Source of the DNA: Candidatus Schekmanbacteria bacterium
GTDB lineage: Bacteria; CSSED10-310; JACPHN01
Assembly: GCA_016188575.1 (NCBI GenBank)
Contig: JACPHN010000118.1
Coordinates: 1-64,000, forward strand
Direction: 5' to 3'
Length of the DNA: 64,000 bases
The notes under the pieces were generated by a model. The model worked only from the letters and a program-made list of their open reading frames with translations, had not been told where the DNA came from and ran no database searches. The translations under genes were made by a program, and so were the position numbers. Below are positions 26,499-35,109 of the stretch, one piece after another; positions within the stretch are counted from its first letter, which is position 1, and every line of letters starts with the position of its first letter.

Positions 26499-27058
26499 TA
26501 GTTGGAGCTGGTCTCCTCCCAGACCGCCTCGATGGTGAGCGCGACTTCGTCCTTGACCGCAACTCCGAGCAGCGACGGTCGCTCGACCTCGAAATCGCTG
26601 AGCTTGAGTGGAATCTCTCCGGTGACCGTCACCGCATCGGGCGTGCGGCTGACGACCGCGAGCGCGACCGCCCCATACGTCCTGGACCGACCCGCAAACG
26701 CAATCTCCAGCGATACCGTTAGTGGGCCTTCTTCGGGAGCGGATGCGAACCGCGCCTTCACGTCGATGAGCGGAAAGCTGGCGGCTCTGGTAATCTCCTG
26801 CATGTGCAAGTCGCGGTTCGAATCGCCCGATTCGAAGGTCTTTACGGGGACCGCAATGCGAAAGGCGCACCCCGGCCCGACGCCGCAGCTACCCTTGCCT
26901 TTCGCCGCCACGCTCACGCCTTCACTTTTGTGCAAGAGGTGGTCCACATGGTAGGCGATCTTGGACTGTTTGAGCGTCCACGTCGTGGCGGCGGCGCCTG
27001 GCGCCGATGCGAACAGGGCAGTCGAGATGAGTAACAGCGTTGTTGCGAAAACGCGCAT
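26498..27058 (-). CDS. YceI-family periplasmic protein
   Basis: This 186-residue protein has a signal peptide and a lipocalin-like beta-barrel of the YceI family (TWTLKQSKIAYHVDHLLHK, then EITRAASFPLIDVKARF and the closing VALTIEAVW). YceI proteins bind polyisoprenoid or quinone-like lipids in the periplasm. In E. coli yceI is paired with yceJ, a b-type cytochrome. The upstream membrane gene here has an analogous layout. ATG at 27058 was chosen; an upstream TTG at 27070 adds four residues and follows directly on the stop of the membrane gene. Confidence 0.9.
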   Translation of the reverse strand: MRVFATTLLLISTALFASAPGAAATTWTLKQSKIAYHVDHLLHKSEGVSVAAKGKGSCGVGPGCAFRIAVPVKTFESGDSNRDLHMQEITRAASFPLIDVKARFASAPEEGPLTVSLEIAFAGRSRTYGAVALAVVSRTPDAVTVTGEIPLKLSDFEVERPSLLGVAVKDEVALTIEAVWEETSSN

Positions 27059-27070
27059 GGCCTTGTCCAA

Positions 27071-27892
27071 TCAGAAGTCGAAGACGATGACGAGCATTGC
27101 ACCGGTGAACGTCACCGCTGCCGTGGTCGCTGCGGCGCTGTGATACTTTGCGATGCCATGGGCTCTTTCGCCCTTGTCAGCCTGCTGCTTGGCGAGGTAG
27201 CCGAGCACAGGCGCGGCGATCATCGCGGGGAGGTGAACATAGGACAGAATCTTGTGCGTCCTGGTCAATCCTTTCTCCTTGACCCCCGCGACGGACGGCG
27301 CCCGGTATGCGAAGTAGGCCGTCGCGCCATAGAGCGCGGCGGCAGTCGTGCCGACGATCGTATGCAGATTGCGATCCGCGCGGCTGCCCTCGCCGGCCTT
27401 CTCGCCGAGCGCCAGCGCGCCGAGCATCGGCGCCAGTGTGACCAGGCCGAGGATCTGATGGGTCTTGAGCATTCGCGACCGCTTGTTCAGCCGTTGCTGC
27501 TGTTTCTCGTCCCCGCGCGCTTCGACCTCCTCGAATCCGAGCTCCTCCAGGCTCGGTTCCGTGGCATCGGGCGCCTGCGCCTCGGGTTCTTTCCCCGGCT
27601 CCGGGGGCGCGACCTGGGCAATCGCGATACCGTGGTCGCCCGCGGGACTGAGCTCCATCCAGCCCCTGGGTCGTGGGGATGCTGCGGACACGCGGGGGAG
27701 CCGAAGGGCCACAAGGAGCGGTCCTGGAGAACCCGAGGCGGAAAAGTAACCCGCGACGGTACTGGGCCGCTCGCCTCCGCGAAGCAGCCGCAGCCCGGCG
27801 AGGGGTCCGGTGGTGCCCTCCGCGACGCCACCTTGAGCAATCCAGGCGATGGCGAATGCCGTCACCAGGCAGGCAGACCTATACGTGATCAT
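27071..27892 (-). CDS. Four-helix membrane protein with paired histidines, b561-like
   Basis: This 273-residue protein has a signal-like N-terminus, an Ala/Pro-rich stretch, an acidic linker, and a C-terminal region with four transmembrane helices. Each helix region carries a histidine: KTHQILGL, NLHTIVGT, THKILSYVH and AKYHSAA. This spacing is consistent with a di-heme b-type cytochrome. The downstream YceI gene is the usual partner of the cytochrome b561-like YceJ. Function is therefore inferred as a quinol- or lipid-linked electron carrier; the sequence itself is not clearly in the b561 family. GGAGG before ATG at 27892 decides the start. Confidence 0.6.
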   Translation of the reverse strand: MITYRSACLVTAFAIAWIAQGGVAEGTTGPLAGLRLLRGGERPSTVAGYFSASGSPGPLLVALRLPRVSAASPRPRGWMELSPAGDHGIAIAQVAPPEPGKEPEAQAPDATEPSLEELGFEEVEARGDEKQQQRLNKRSRMLKTHQILGLVTLAPMLGALALGEKAGEGSRADRNLHTIVGTTAAALYGATAYFAYRAPSVAGVKEKGLTRTHKILSYVHLPAMIAAPVLGYLAKQQADKGERAHGIAKYHSAAATTAAVTFTGAMLVIVFDF

Positions 27893-28266
27893 TGTGACCT
27901 CCGTCTCATGGAACATGGTGCCGGCGTAAACTCGCGCACGGCCGCCCTCTCGATCTTCGCGACGATTGTGTACCAGCGACTCATTAACCGCGGATTAACC
28001 CGGCGCCTTGGCCGCGCGCAGGACAAATTGCACGTCGACGAGTTTCGCGATCAGGCTCTTGACAAGGTTGGCCAAACGCGACAATAATACCGCCACCCGC
28101 GAAGTGCGCTCGTTGCCACGGACTGTGCTGACCCAGCGGAGCGTCGCCGTACTGGATACCATGGTGGCGCGTGCCCGAGTCGCAACTGAGGATTGCGGAT
28201 AGACGTTTATCCGCTTGAGACAGTGGCTGCCGTGCGGGAATCGGAGCCAGGGACAATTCGACAAGG
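27893..28266. other. Intergenic region between divergent genes
   Basis: This 374-base region carries a good promoter for the small secreted gene (see 28059-28088) and leaves a leader of about 170 bases. I see no gene; the longest open frames lack ribosome-binding sites. Confidence 0.55.
28059..28088 (+). promoter_or_regulatory. Sigma-70-type promoter for small secreted protein gene
   Basis: A perfect -35 box TTGACA (28059-28064) is followed after 18 bases by AATAAT (28083-28088). The start codon is about 180 bases downstream. The long leader may form structure. Confidence 0.6.
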
Positions 28267-28641
28267 ATGGAAAAGATGAGGCTCAAAGGCCTGGTCGCAC
28301 TGATGTTGTCGCTCTTCGTGTTGGCTGGCGTGGCTCTTGCCGCCGGCGCTGCCGTGACCCTTACCAACAGCTCAGACTGGCAGCTCGATCACCTGTATCT
28401 GTCCGGTGACGAGAAGGACACCTGGGGCCCGGATCTGCTCGGTGACGAGCTCGTCGCCGCTGGTGGCACCGCCAAGCTTGCTGACGTGGCGTGCGCTCCC
28501 CACGATGTGAAGATCGTGGACAACGCGGGTAAGGAATGCGTTCTGAAGGCCGTCGACGTGTGCGGCAAGGAGAACAAGTGGGAGCTCACCAAGGAGGCGG
28601 TGGCCGCCTGTGCAGCACCCGCTGAGGCGCCAGCCAAGTAG
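28267..28641 (+). CDS. Small Cys-containing secreted protein
   Basis: This 124-residue protein has a signal peptide ending near VALAAG. The mature part has NSSDWQLDHLYLSGDEKDTW, GPDLLGDELVAAGG and four cysteines (VACAP, KECVL, DVCGK, AACAA). The NSSDWxxxHLYLS...WGPDxLGDE pattern is one I have seen in other uncharacterised secreted proteins of deltaproteobacteria-like genomes, but I know no function. The four cysteines suggest two disulfides. A terminator follows at 28711-28757 and a decayed second copy at 28803-28964. Confidence 0.75.
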   Translation: MEKMRLKGLVALMLSLFVLAGVALAAGAAVTLTNSSDWQLDHLYLSGDEKDTWGPDLLGDELVAAGGTAKLADVACAPHDVKIVDNAGKECVLKAVDVCGKENKWELTKEAVAACAAPAEAPAK

Positions 28642-28710
28642 AGGCGCACCCGATCCGAAAGCCTCTTCTTGACCGTCGACGCCGGTCCGAGAGGCCGTCT
28701 TCGTGAGCAT

Positions 28711-28757
28711 GGAGTCGCTGCTGAGGCGCAAGCCGGGGCGGCGACTCCGTATTTTTT
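28711..28757 (+). terminator. Rho-independent terminator
   Basis: GGAGTCGC (28711-28718) pairs with GCGACTCC (28741-28748), followed by GTATTTTTT. The loop is GC-rich. It lies 70 bases after the small secreted gene and is the clearest T-run terminator in the window. Confidence 0.8.
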
Positions 28758-28802
28758 GGGGGGAGGGTTTGCGGCCGACGCCGACGGCCTGGATTCCGGC
28801 CG

Positions 28803-28964
28803 GCCGGTAGCCACTTGACGGTTCCATGGAGTTGCGGCCACAATCTCAAGATCGTCGCCGCGGAGGGCGATGAGTGCGCCGTGGCTGGTGTCGACATCTG
28901 TGGGTCCGATCCAATGTGGGAGCTGACCAACGCGACCCTGGCGGCCTGCGCCGCGGCTACGTAA
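28803..28964 (+). pseudogene. Decayed tandem copy of the small secreted protein gene
   Basis: In one frame the sequence reads VPWSCGHNLKIVAAEGDECA, then VAGVDICGSDPMWELTNATL and AACAAAT, ending at TAA. It aligns with the last 45 residues of the neighbour at 28267, including the four cysteine positions and the W-E-L-T stretch. The first half and signal peptide are missing or frame-shifted; upstream is the terminator of the intact gene. It is a truncated tandem duplicate. Confidence 0.78.
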
Positions 28965-29194
28965 AGGAAGAGGCGGAGTGGAAGCCGAAGAGTAGCGAAC
29001 CGCCGCCGGGTCATTCTCGCGCCAGCCGCCGACGCGGGCTGCGGGTGTGTGACCCCGTGACGGCCCGAAACTTGGAGCGCGGCGTGACCAAGGCGGCGCA
29101 AGCACCGCCGCGGCCGCCGTTGAATCCGCACCAGGGTCATGCTAGCCTCGGTACTGGGCATGATCGGTGCGCACTAACCGAAAAAGTGACGACC
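28965..29194. other. Intergenic leader of the OB-like protein gene
   Basis: No gene is visible. A weak promoter-like pair, TTGAAT (29120) and TAGCCT (29143) with 17-base spacing, precedes the downstream gene. Confidence 0.4.
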
Positions 29195-29992
29195 ATGGCC
29201 GTGCATCACTTCTCTTGGAGCACTGTCTACAGCTTTCTTCGGGCTGTATGCGGGATCTTTTTCCCCGCACCTGGCGTTTGTGCCTTGCTACTCGCTGGTG
29301 CGCTGGCAAGCGCGCAACAGACGGGCGATCGTCCCGCCGCCGCCCAACCGCCGGGGGCGCCGACGGGTCAGTCTCTGACCCCAGGGCGGGCGGTCACTCT
29401 GCACGGCGTGCTGCGCGTGGGCGTCATGGCGATCGGCGGCGAGACTACGGGCGTCATCTTGGTGTACAAGGAGCCCGCAGCAGGCGGCGATGCCAGGCAC
29501 AGCACGATAGACGTCGAAGTCAGCGCGCTCAACGGGCTGACGCAATTCAACGACAAGGCGGTCACCGTTACCGGAACCATTGTCGAGCATGCGTATGTCG
29601 AGCGCGGAAAGACACTCATCTTGAAGGCGTCCGCGATCGATCTCGACGAGGCGGAGGTAAGCCCACCTGCGGCGCCGCGGCAGCTCACTTCCAGCTTTTC
29701 GCCAGGCCAGCGACTGGTGCTCACAGGAGTGCTGCGCGCCGCCAAAGCTGCGGACGGAAAGACGCAATACTCGCTGGTCCTTGGGGACAGACCAGCAAAG
29801 GAATCCAGAGCACTTGCAGTGGATGCAACAAAAGTTGAAGACATCGCAACTCTCGTCGGCAAGAAGGTGAATGTCACCGGGATCGTCGTCGAGGGAGCGC
29901 CGGCCGGCGGTGGGTCGGTGCTCACGCTGCAGCTCTCTGACGCGCGCGAGGCCCGGCCGGTGGGAAAGCAGATCAAGAACCGGCCCAACTAG
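29195..29992 (+). CDS. Secreted protein with two OB-fold-like repeats
   Basis: This 265-residue protein has a signal peptide ending near ALASAQQ and a Pro/Ala-rich linker. Two similar domains follow: VTLHGVLRVGVMAIGGETTG with VTVTGTIVEHA, and LVLTGVLRAAKAADGKTQY with VNVTGIVVEGA. The repeated V-x-V-x-G-x-(I/L)-V strands suggest OB-fold or DUF5818-like beta-barrels. I do not recognise a named family. ATG at 29195 starts the signal peptide. It is followed by the FHA gene after 39 bases. Confidence 0.6.
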   Translation: MAVHHFSWSTVYSFLRAVCGIFFPAPGVCALLLAGALASAQQTGDRPAAAQPPGAPTGQSLTPGRAVTLHGVLRVGVMAIGGETTGVILVYKEPAAGGDARHSTIDVEVSALNGLTQFNDKAVTVTGTIVEHAYVERGKTLILKASAIDLDEAEVSPPAAPRQLTSSFSPGQRLVLTGVLRAAKAADGKTQYSLVLGDRPAKESRALAVDATKVEDIATLVGKKVNVTGIVVEGAPAGGGSVLTLQLSDAREARPVGKQIKNRPN

Positions 29993-30031
29993 TCATGACC
30001 ACAAGGCTTGCGATTCAGTGGGAGATTCGTG

Positions 30032-30724
30032 ATGCCATACCTCACACTCAAGCTTCCGGGTGAAGGTGGTCTCGAGGCTGGCTTCCTGGTGAAGCAGGAG
30101 CTCACCATTGGCCGCGAGGCGGGCAACGAGATCGTGCTGCCGCACCGCGAGGTGTCAAGAAAGCACTGCGTCGTGCGCGTGGTCGGAGAGATGTTGTCGC
30201 TCGAGGATCTCGGCAGCTCCAACGGCACGCAAATCAACGGCAAGCTGGCGCCGGCACAAGGCGTGCAGCGGCTTGGTGAAGGCGATCAAATTCAGATCGG
30301 GCCGTTCTTGTTTCTCGTCAGTACCCGCCCCGGCAAGCGCTCGCAGTCCGCAGGGACGATGCTGGCCACCTCGGGTCTGCGGCAGGCAATTCGGGTGCGC
30401 GTGGTACATGGCGTCCAGGCGCGCCCCATGGAGTCCCGCGATCTGCAGATGAGTGAGGGGCTGGTAATAGGCAGCGACCCTTCCTGTGACCTCGTCGTCT
30501 CGCACCCGGATATCAGCGGCCGCCACTTGAGGATTGTGAACGCTCCGGACGGCCCGCGGGCGGAGGACCTCGGGAGTGCGCGCGGCACTTTTTTCGTCAG
30601 GCTGCAAGACGGAAACGTCGACCGCTTGCAGCGTCTCGTTCGCGCCAACGTGGAACCGGGGAGCCTGCTGCAGCTTGGTGAAGCCCCATTCATGATCGAG
30701 GTCGTGGGCCTGGGGCAGCGCTAG
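30032..30724 (+). CDS. Double FHA-domain protein
   Basis: This 230-residue protein has two forkhead-associated domains. FHA 1 (about residues 20-95) has IGREAG, VSRKHCV and GSSNGTQING. FHA 2 (about 125-220) has IGSDPSCD and ISGRHLRI but a weaker third motif (GSARGTFF). FHA 1 carries the phosphothreonine-binding Arg, Ser and Asn residues. It is likely an adaptor of Ser/Thr kinase signalling. GGGAG precedes the ATG. The next gene is convergent. Confidence 0.88.
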   Translation: MPYLTLKLPGEGGLEAGFLVKQELTIGREAGNEIVLPHREVSRKHCVVRVVGEMLSLEDLGSSNGTQINGKLAPAQGVQRLGEGDQIQIGPFLFLVSTRPGKRSQSAGTMLATSGLRQAIRVRVVHGVQARPMESRDLQMSEGLVIGSDPSCDLVVSHPDISGRHLRIVNAPDGPRAEDLGSARGTFFVRLQDGNVDRLQRLVRANVEPGSLLQLGEAPFMIEVVGLGQR

Positions 30725-30746
30725 GGCGACCTGCCAAGCACCCCGG

Positions 30747-31979
30747 TCAGGAGCGGTGCGTGGTGCCTCCGGCACCCGCATCAACGCCTCCCGCTCGGGA
30801 CGCGGTCGCAAGTCGATCCCGGAATGCCGCCACCACCGCGGCCCCGACCTCGCTCGTCGTCGCGGTTCCGCCGATATCTGGCGTCATCACGGTGCCCGTC
30901 GCCAGCGTCTCCGCTACGGCGGACTCGAGAGCCGCCCCCGCCGCAAGGAGCTCACCGTCGGTGTGTCGTCTTCCCAACCACACCAGCATCATCGCTGTCG
31001 CCAGCAGACAGGCCAGCGGATTCGCCTCGTTCTTACCGGCGAGTGGGGGTGCCGACCCGTGGATGGGTTCGAACATCGCATGCCGGTCTCCGATATTGGC
31101 TCCGGCCGCCAGCCCCATGCCCCCTTGCAACGCGCTCCCAAGATCGGAGATTACATCTCCAGCAAAGTTCGGTGCCACAATGACGTCAAACCAGTTGGGA
31201 TCGCGGATCATCCACTGGGTCAGCGCGTCCGTGTAGGCGTAGTCCACCTGCACGTCGGGAAACTCGCGCGCAATCTCGGCACAGCGCGCGCGAAAAAAGC
31301 GATGTGCCTGGATGACATTTGCCTTGTCCGTGCACGTGACCTTTGATCGCCTGCGGGTTCCGGCCTCGGAGCCATGAACGCCGCCGCGGTCACGCTCCGC
31401 CGCCCGCTCGCGCGCCAGCTCGAAAGCAAACCGCAGCACGCGGTCCGCACCCTTGCGGGTAATGATCGTGGGACTCGCAACGAGCTCCACCACACCACCG
31501 CGCTCCAGCGTGTGGCTCCCGTGGACGTATGCGTCCTCGGTGTTTTCGCGCACGACGACAAAGTCGACATGCTCCGGGCGCCATACCTGCTTGAGCTCGT
31601 TGACGATGCGGTGACGCACTCCGGGGTAGAGCCGCACCGGCCGCACGTTGGCGTACAGGTCCAGCTTCATGCGCGTGCCGATGACCACGTCGTAGCCGGC
31701 GAGCTCGCCGTCCGCACGGGTCACCGTCTTGCCATCTGCGCCGACGTGCCCGACGGCGCCGAGCAGAATGGCGTCTGCCGCCTGGCAGCGCGCAAAGCTC
31801 CCCTCCGCCCACTCGCAGCCGTGCTCGGCATAGTATCTCCCCCCGCACGGTATCTCCTGCAGATCCAACTGCGCCGCACGCAAGAACGGGCCGGCAGTGC
31901 GAAGCGCGAAGAGCGCCTGCTCGACTACCTCCGCTCCAATTCCATCGCCCGGCAAGACTGCAATCGCGTATCGCCTCAT
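30747..31979 (-). CDS. Isocitrate/isopropylmalate dehydrogenase family protein
   Basis: This 410-residue enzyme has LPGDGIGAEVV at the N-terminus, NVRPVRLYPGV with the substrate arginines, VVVRENTEDAYVHGS, KANVIQAHRFF, and the metal-binding block YTDALTQWMI with NFAGDVISD. It ends in the usual HGSAPPLAGKNEANPLA. These fit the beta-decarboxylating dehydrogenase family (LeuB, ICDH, tartrate or homoisocitrate type). It is longer than typical LeuB (about 350). Around residues 210-225 there is an inserted charged segment (RGGVHGSEAGTRRRSK). Substrate cannot be assigned. ATG at 31979 was chosen over the upstream frame. Confidence 0.9.
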   Translation of the reverse strand: MRRYAIAVLPGDGIGAEVVEQALFALRTAGPFLRAAQLDLQEIPCGGRYYAEHGCEWAEGSFARCQAADAILLGAVGHVGADGKTVTRADGELAGYDVVIGTRMKLDLYANVRPVRLYPGVRHRIVNELKQVWRPEHVDFVVVRENTEDAYVHGSHTLERGGVVELVASPTIITRKGADRVLRFAFELARERAAERDRGGVHGSEAGTRRRSKVTCTDKANVIQAHRFFRARCAEIAREFPDVQVDYAYTDALTQWMIRDPNWFDVIVAPNFAGDVISDLGSALQGGMGLAAGANIGDRHAMFEPIHGSAPPLAGKNEANPLACLLATAMMLVWLGRRHTDGELLAAGAALESAVAETLATGTVMTPDIGGTATTSEVGAAVVAAFRDRLATASRAGGVDAGAGGTTHRS

Positions 31980-31992
31980 ATTGCCACCCCAC

Positions 31993-32565
31993 TCAGCGCA
32001 ACGGTCCCAGGCGCCCGAGCGCCGCAAGTATCCACGTAGCCACCGCGCCGCACCCGGCGCCAACGGCGAACGGAATCTTCGGCGAGTCCTCCTTGCTCGG
32101 CAGCTCCGTCGCCAGTCCCGGCACCACAAATGTGTACACCGTTCGGCCGATGCGGCGAAACGTCTCCAGCAGGCGACGTTCCGCGATCATCACCGCGACC
32201 GCCGTGACCCCCGCACCGAGGAGTGCATAGAAAATGGCCCACAGGGATAGAGGGAAGGCAAAGAACGCGCCGACAACGGACATGAACTTCAGATCGCCGC
32301 CCCCCATGGCACCGACGATCCACAGCAGGATGAAGATGCCGAAGGTGGAACCGAAGCCGGCCGCGCTCACGCCGAGACCCGAGATCCCACCGTGGATTCC
32401 GTGCAACGCCACGGCGACGAAGAGCGCGGGAAATGTGAGCTTGTTGTAGATCTTGTGAGCACGGAAATCCGTGACGCCGCAGGCGAGGAGAAACGCGAAA
32501 AGCCCGACGTCTAGCAGCATTCCGGACACGCCGCGCCAGGCATACCATTGCTGAGCAAGTTCCAT
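31993..32565 (-). CDS. Type IV prepilin peptidase, A24 family (CpaA/TadV type)
   Basis: This 190-residue membrane protein with about six helices has the two catalytic aspartates of A24 peptidases: GVTDFRAHKIYN near the start and GGGDLKFM in the middle. It lacks the N-terminal methylase domain of PilD, so it is of the CpaA/TadV type. It cleaves pilin signal peptides at the inner membrane. No tad or pilin genes are beside it. It precedes the dehydrogenase by 13 bases. Confidence 0.92.
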   Translation of the reverse strand: MELAQQWYAWRGVSGMLLDVGLFAFLLACGVTDFRAHKIYNKLTFPALFVAVALHGIHGGISGLGVSAAGFGSTFGIFILLWIVGAMGGGDLKFMSVVGAFFAFPLSLWAIFYALLGAGVTAVAVMIAERRLLETFRRIGRTVYTFVVPGLATELPSKEDSPKIPFAVGAGCGAVATWILAALGRLGPLR

Positions 32566-32716
32566 GAGCTAGTCTCCGATCGGGGGCAGCGCTTCGCCGC
32601 CGGGTAGCGGGTGCGCGTGTCGCATGGCCGCCGCCCGCGCCACCCGGCAACGGCGCGAGCATGGGTCACCCGGCGACAACGCGTCTTCGCGCCTGGCTCG
32701 GCCGCCGCCGCCCACG

Positions 32717-34543
32717 TTACTTCTTCCCCTTCGCGCCGCCAGTATCGAACACGGCCAGGAACGCTTCCTGAGGGATCTCCACCTTACCCACCTGCTTCAT
32801 GCGCCTCTTGCCTTCCTTTTGTTTCTCCAACAGCTTCCGCTTGCGCGTGATGTCACCGCCGTACAGCTTGGCCGTAACGTCCTTGCGGTACGGCCGAATC
32901 GATTCGCTGGCGATGACGCGGCGGCCGAGCGCCGCCTGAATGCGGACCTCGTAGCTTTGGCGCGGGATGATCTCGCGGAGCCTGGCCACGAGGTCCTTGC
33001 CGCGAGCGTACGCGTTGTCCCGGTGAACAATGAGCGTTAGCGCGTCGACGGGCCGCGCATCGACCAGAATATCGAGGCGCACGAGATCCCCGGCCCGATA
33101 GCCCACGGGATGATAGTCCAGGGTGGCGTAGCCGCGCGAGCAACTCTTCAGCTTGTCGAAAAAGTCGAACACCACCTCGGCAAACGGCATGTCGTAATGA
33201 ACGAGGACGCGATTCTTGGTCAGGTACCTGATATCCTTCTGGATCCCCCGGCGCTCCTCGCAGAGCTTGAGGATCGCTCCAACGTAGTCGGAGGGCGCGT
33301 GAATGGTGACATCCACGAACGGTTCCAGGAGCTGGTTCAGGCGGGTCGGCTCTGGCAGAGCGGCGGGGTTGTCGATGTCGACCGTCTCGCCGCTGGTCAG
33401 CTCGACGCGATAAACGACGGTCGGCGCGCTGGTAATCAAGTCGAGCGAGTATTCGCGCTCGAGCCGCTCCTGCACGATTTCCATGTGCAGCAGGCCGAGA
33501 AAACCGCAGCGAAACCCGAGTCCCAGCGCGAGGCTCGACTCGGGCTCGTAGCTGAAGGCCGCGTCGTTGAGTCGCAGGCGATCGAGGGCGTCGCGCAGCT
33601 CTTCGTAGGCGCCGCCATCAATAGGAAAGAGGCCGGCGAAGACCACTGGACGGACTTGCTGAAACCCGGCGAGCGCGCCTTCGCAGCGCCTGCGGACGTG
33701 GGTAATCGTGTCGCCGATCTGGGTCTTGCGGACGTCTTTTACCCCGGTGATGATGAAACCGACCTCGCCGGCCGACAACGCCGCCACGGGCGTCGCGGCG
33801 GGCGTGAAGACGCCGAGATCCTGAATCTCCGCTTGCGTGCCCGTAGCCAGCATTTCGACGAGCTCGCCGGTCCGCATCGTGCCGTCCACGACGCGAATCA
33901 AGGTGACGACGCCGCGAAAGCTATCGAACCACGAATCGAAAATCAGGGCTTTCAGGGGCGCGGCCGGATCGCCGCCGGGTGCGGGGATGCGGCTGATAAC
34001 CGCCTCCAAGACGTCCTGCACACCCTGCCCCGTCTTGGCACTACACAGAATGGCCTGCCGACCCTCGATGCCGACAACCTCCTCGATCTCCGCCATCACC
34101 TCGGTCGGTCGCGCGGCAGGGAGGTCGATCTTGTTGAGCACGGGGACGATTTCCAGGTTGTTGTCGATGGCGAGGTAGGCATTGGCGAGCGTCTGGGCCT
34201 CGACTCCCTGAACGGCGTCGACCACCAGCAGCGCGCCCTCACAGGCGGCCAATGATCGGGACACCTCGTAGTTGAAATCGACGTGGCCGGGGGTATCGAT
34301 GAGATTGAGCACGTGCGCTTCGCCGCTGCGGGCCTCGTAGCGCAACCGAACGGCGGCGGCCTTGATCGTGATGCCGCGCTCTCGCTCCAGGTCCATCGAG
34401 TCGAGATATTGCTCCTTGGCGTCGCGCGCGCTGATCGCGTGCGTCAGCTCCAAGACGCGATCGGCAAGCGTCGACTTTCCGTGGTCGATGTGCGCGATAA
34501 TGGAAAAGTTGCGAATGAACCGTTGTTGATCGGATGGCGTCAT
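32717..34543 (-). CDS. lepA: Elongation factor 4 (LepA)
   Basis: This 608-residue GTPase matches LepA over its length. The G1 motif is [12 protein letters not shown]2 is followed by [14 protein letters not shown]3 [11 protein letters not shown], and G4 NKIDLPAA. The C-terminal LepA-specific domain reads [17 protein letters not shown] and IPQEAFLAV. LepA back-translocates or rescues stalled ribosomes at the membrane. ATG at 34543 starts MTPSDQQRF, the usual N-terminus. The Ile-rich and CTD motifs are intact. Confidence 0.98.
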   Translation of the reverse strand: MTPSDQQRFIRNFSIIAHIDHGKSTLADRVLELTHAISARDAKEQYLDSMDLERERGITIKAAAVRLRYEARSGEAHVLNLIDTPGHVDFNYEVSRSLAACEGALLVVDAVQGVEAQTLANAYLAIDNNLEIVPVLNKIDLPAARPTEVMAEIEEVVGIEGRQAILCSAKTGQGVQDVLEAVISRIPAPGGDPAAPLKALIFDSWFDSFRGVVTLIRVVDGTMRTGELVEMLATGTQAEIQDLGVFTPAATPVAALSAGEVGFIITGVKDVRKTQIGDTITHVRRRCEGALAGFQQVRPVVFAGLFPIDGGAYEELRDALDRLRLNDAAFSYEPESSLALGLGFRCGFLGLLHMEIVQERLEREYSLDLITSAPTVVYRVELTSGETVDIDNPAALPEPTRLNQLLEPFVDVTIHAPSDYVGAILKLCEERRGIQKDIRYLTKNRVLVHYDMPFAEVVFDFFDKLKSCSRGYATLDYHPVGYRAGDLVRLDILVDARPVDALTLIVHRDNAYARGKDLVARLREIIPRQSYEVRIQAALGRRVIASESIRPYRKDVTAKLYGGDITRKRKLLEKQKEGKRRMKQVGKVEIPQEAFLAVFDTGGAKGKK

Positions 34544-34672
34544 GAATGGCGTCAATCCTCTGCAGGGGAGCGCAGGCGTGGGAGCGGTTTCTCGTTCGTG
34601 TAGCGAGCGAGTATAACGGCGCGCCGGAAGGTTCGCCACGCGCCTGCGCCGCGGTGAGCGCGGCGCAAGCCG

Positions 34673-34700
34673 TTGCGATCGCGCGCGGTGGCGCTATGAT
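34673..34700 (+). promoter_or_regulatory. Possible promoter of the small winged-helix gene
   Basis: TTGCGA (34673) and TATGAT (34695-34700) are separated by 16 bases, with the small gene's start 66 bases downstream. The match is moderate. Confidence 0.4.
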
Positions 34701-34765
34701 GAATCGGCGGATGGCCGTCGGTTGTCGTTGTGCGGCGGCGTTACTCATTCACAAGTAGGTGGCGA

Positions 34766-34951
34766 ATGGATGACAAGTCGGCGGTAGTGCTGGAGGCCAT
34801 GAAGCAGGCCGGGAAGCCGGTCAAGGCCGGAGACGTGGCGGAATCTACGGGGCTTTCGAAGGATGAGGTCGGCAAGATCATCTCGGCACTCAAGAAGGCG
34901 GGCAAGGTGATCTCGCCCAAGAACTGCTTCTACGCGCCGGCCGAAAGTTAG
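34766..34951 (+). CDS. Small winged-helix DNA-binding protein
   Basis: This 61-residue protein folds like a minimal winged helix: VVLEAMKQAGKPVKAGDVAE, STGLSKDEVGKIISALKKAG and a short wing KVISPKNCFY. The size and layout resemble small MarR/TrmB-like regulators. AGGTGG lies eight bases before the ATG. It precedes the giant kinase by 158 bases. Its target is unknown. Confidence 0.72.
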   Translation: MDDKSAVVLEAMKQAGKPVKAGDVAESTGLSKDEVGKIISALKKAGKVISPKNCFYAPAES

Positions 34952-35109
34952 GGCCACGGTCGGGCTTCGGGTGAGGCACTGCTCCCGGGAGCCCGACCAC
35001 CTGATGGGCAGGCGCCGGGCGGCGCACCAGGTCGGCCGCGAGGCGGCCTGGCCAGGGCGGTTCCCTTGCCCCGCATGAGCTCGCGCTCATCTACGGACGC
35101 GGTGCAGCG

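Noticed and set aside
26805-26845. tRNA-like GGTTCGAATC motif
   Set aside because: It lies inside the YceI coding region, with no acceptor or anticodon stems around it.
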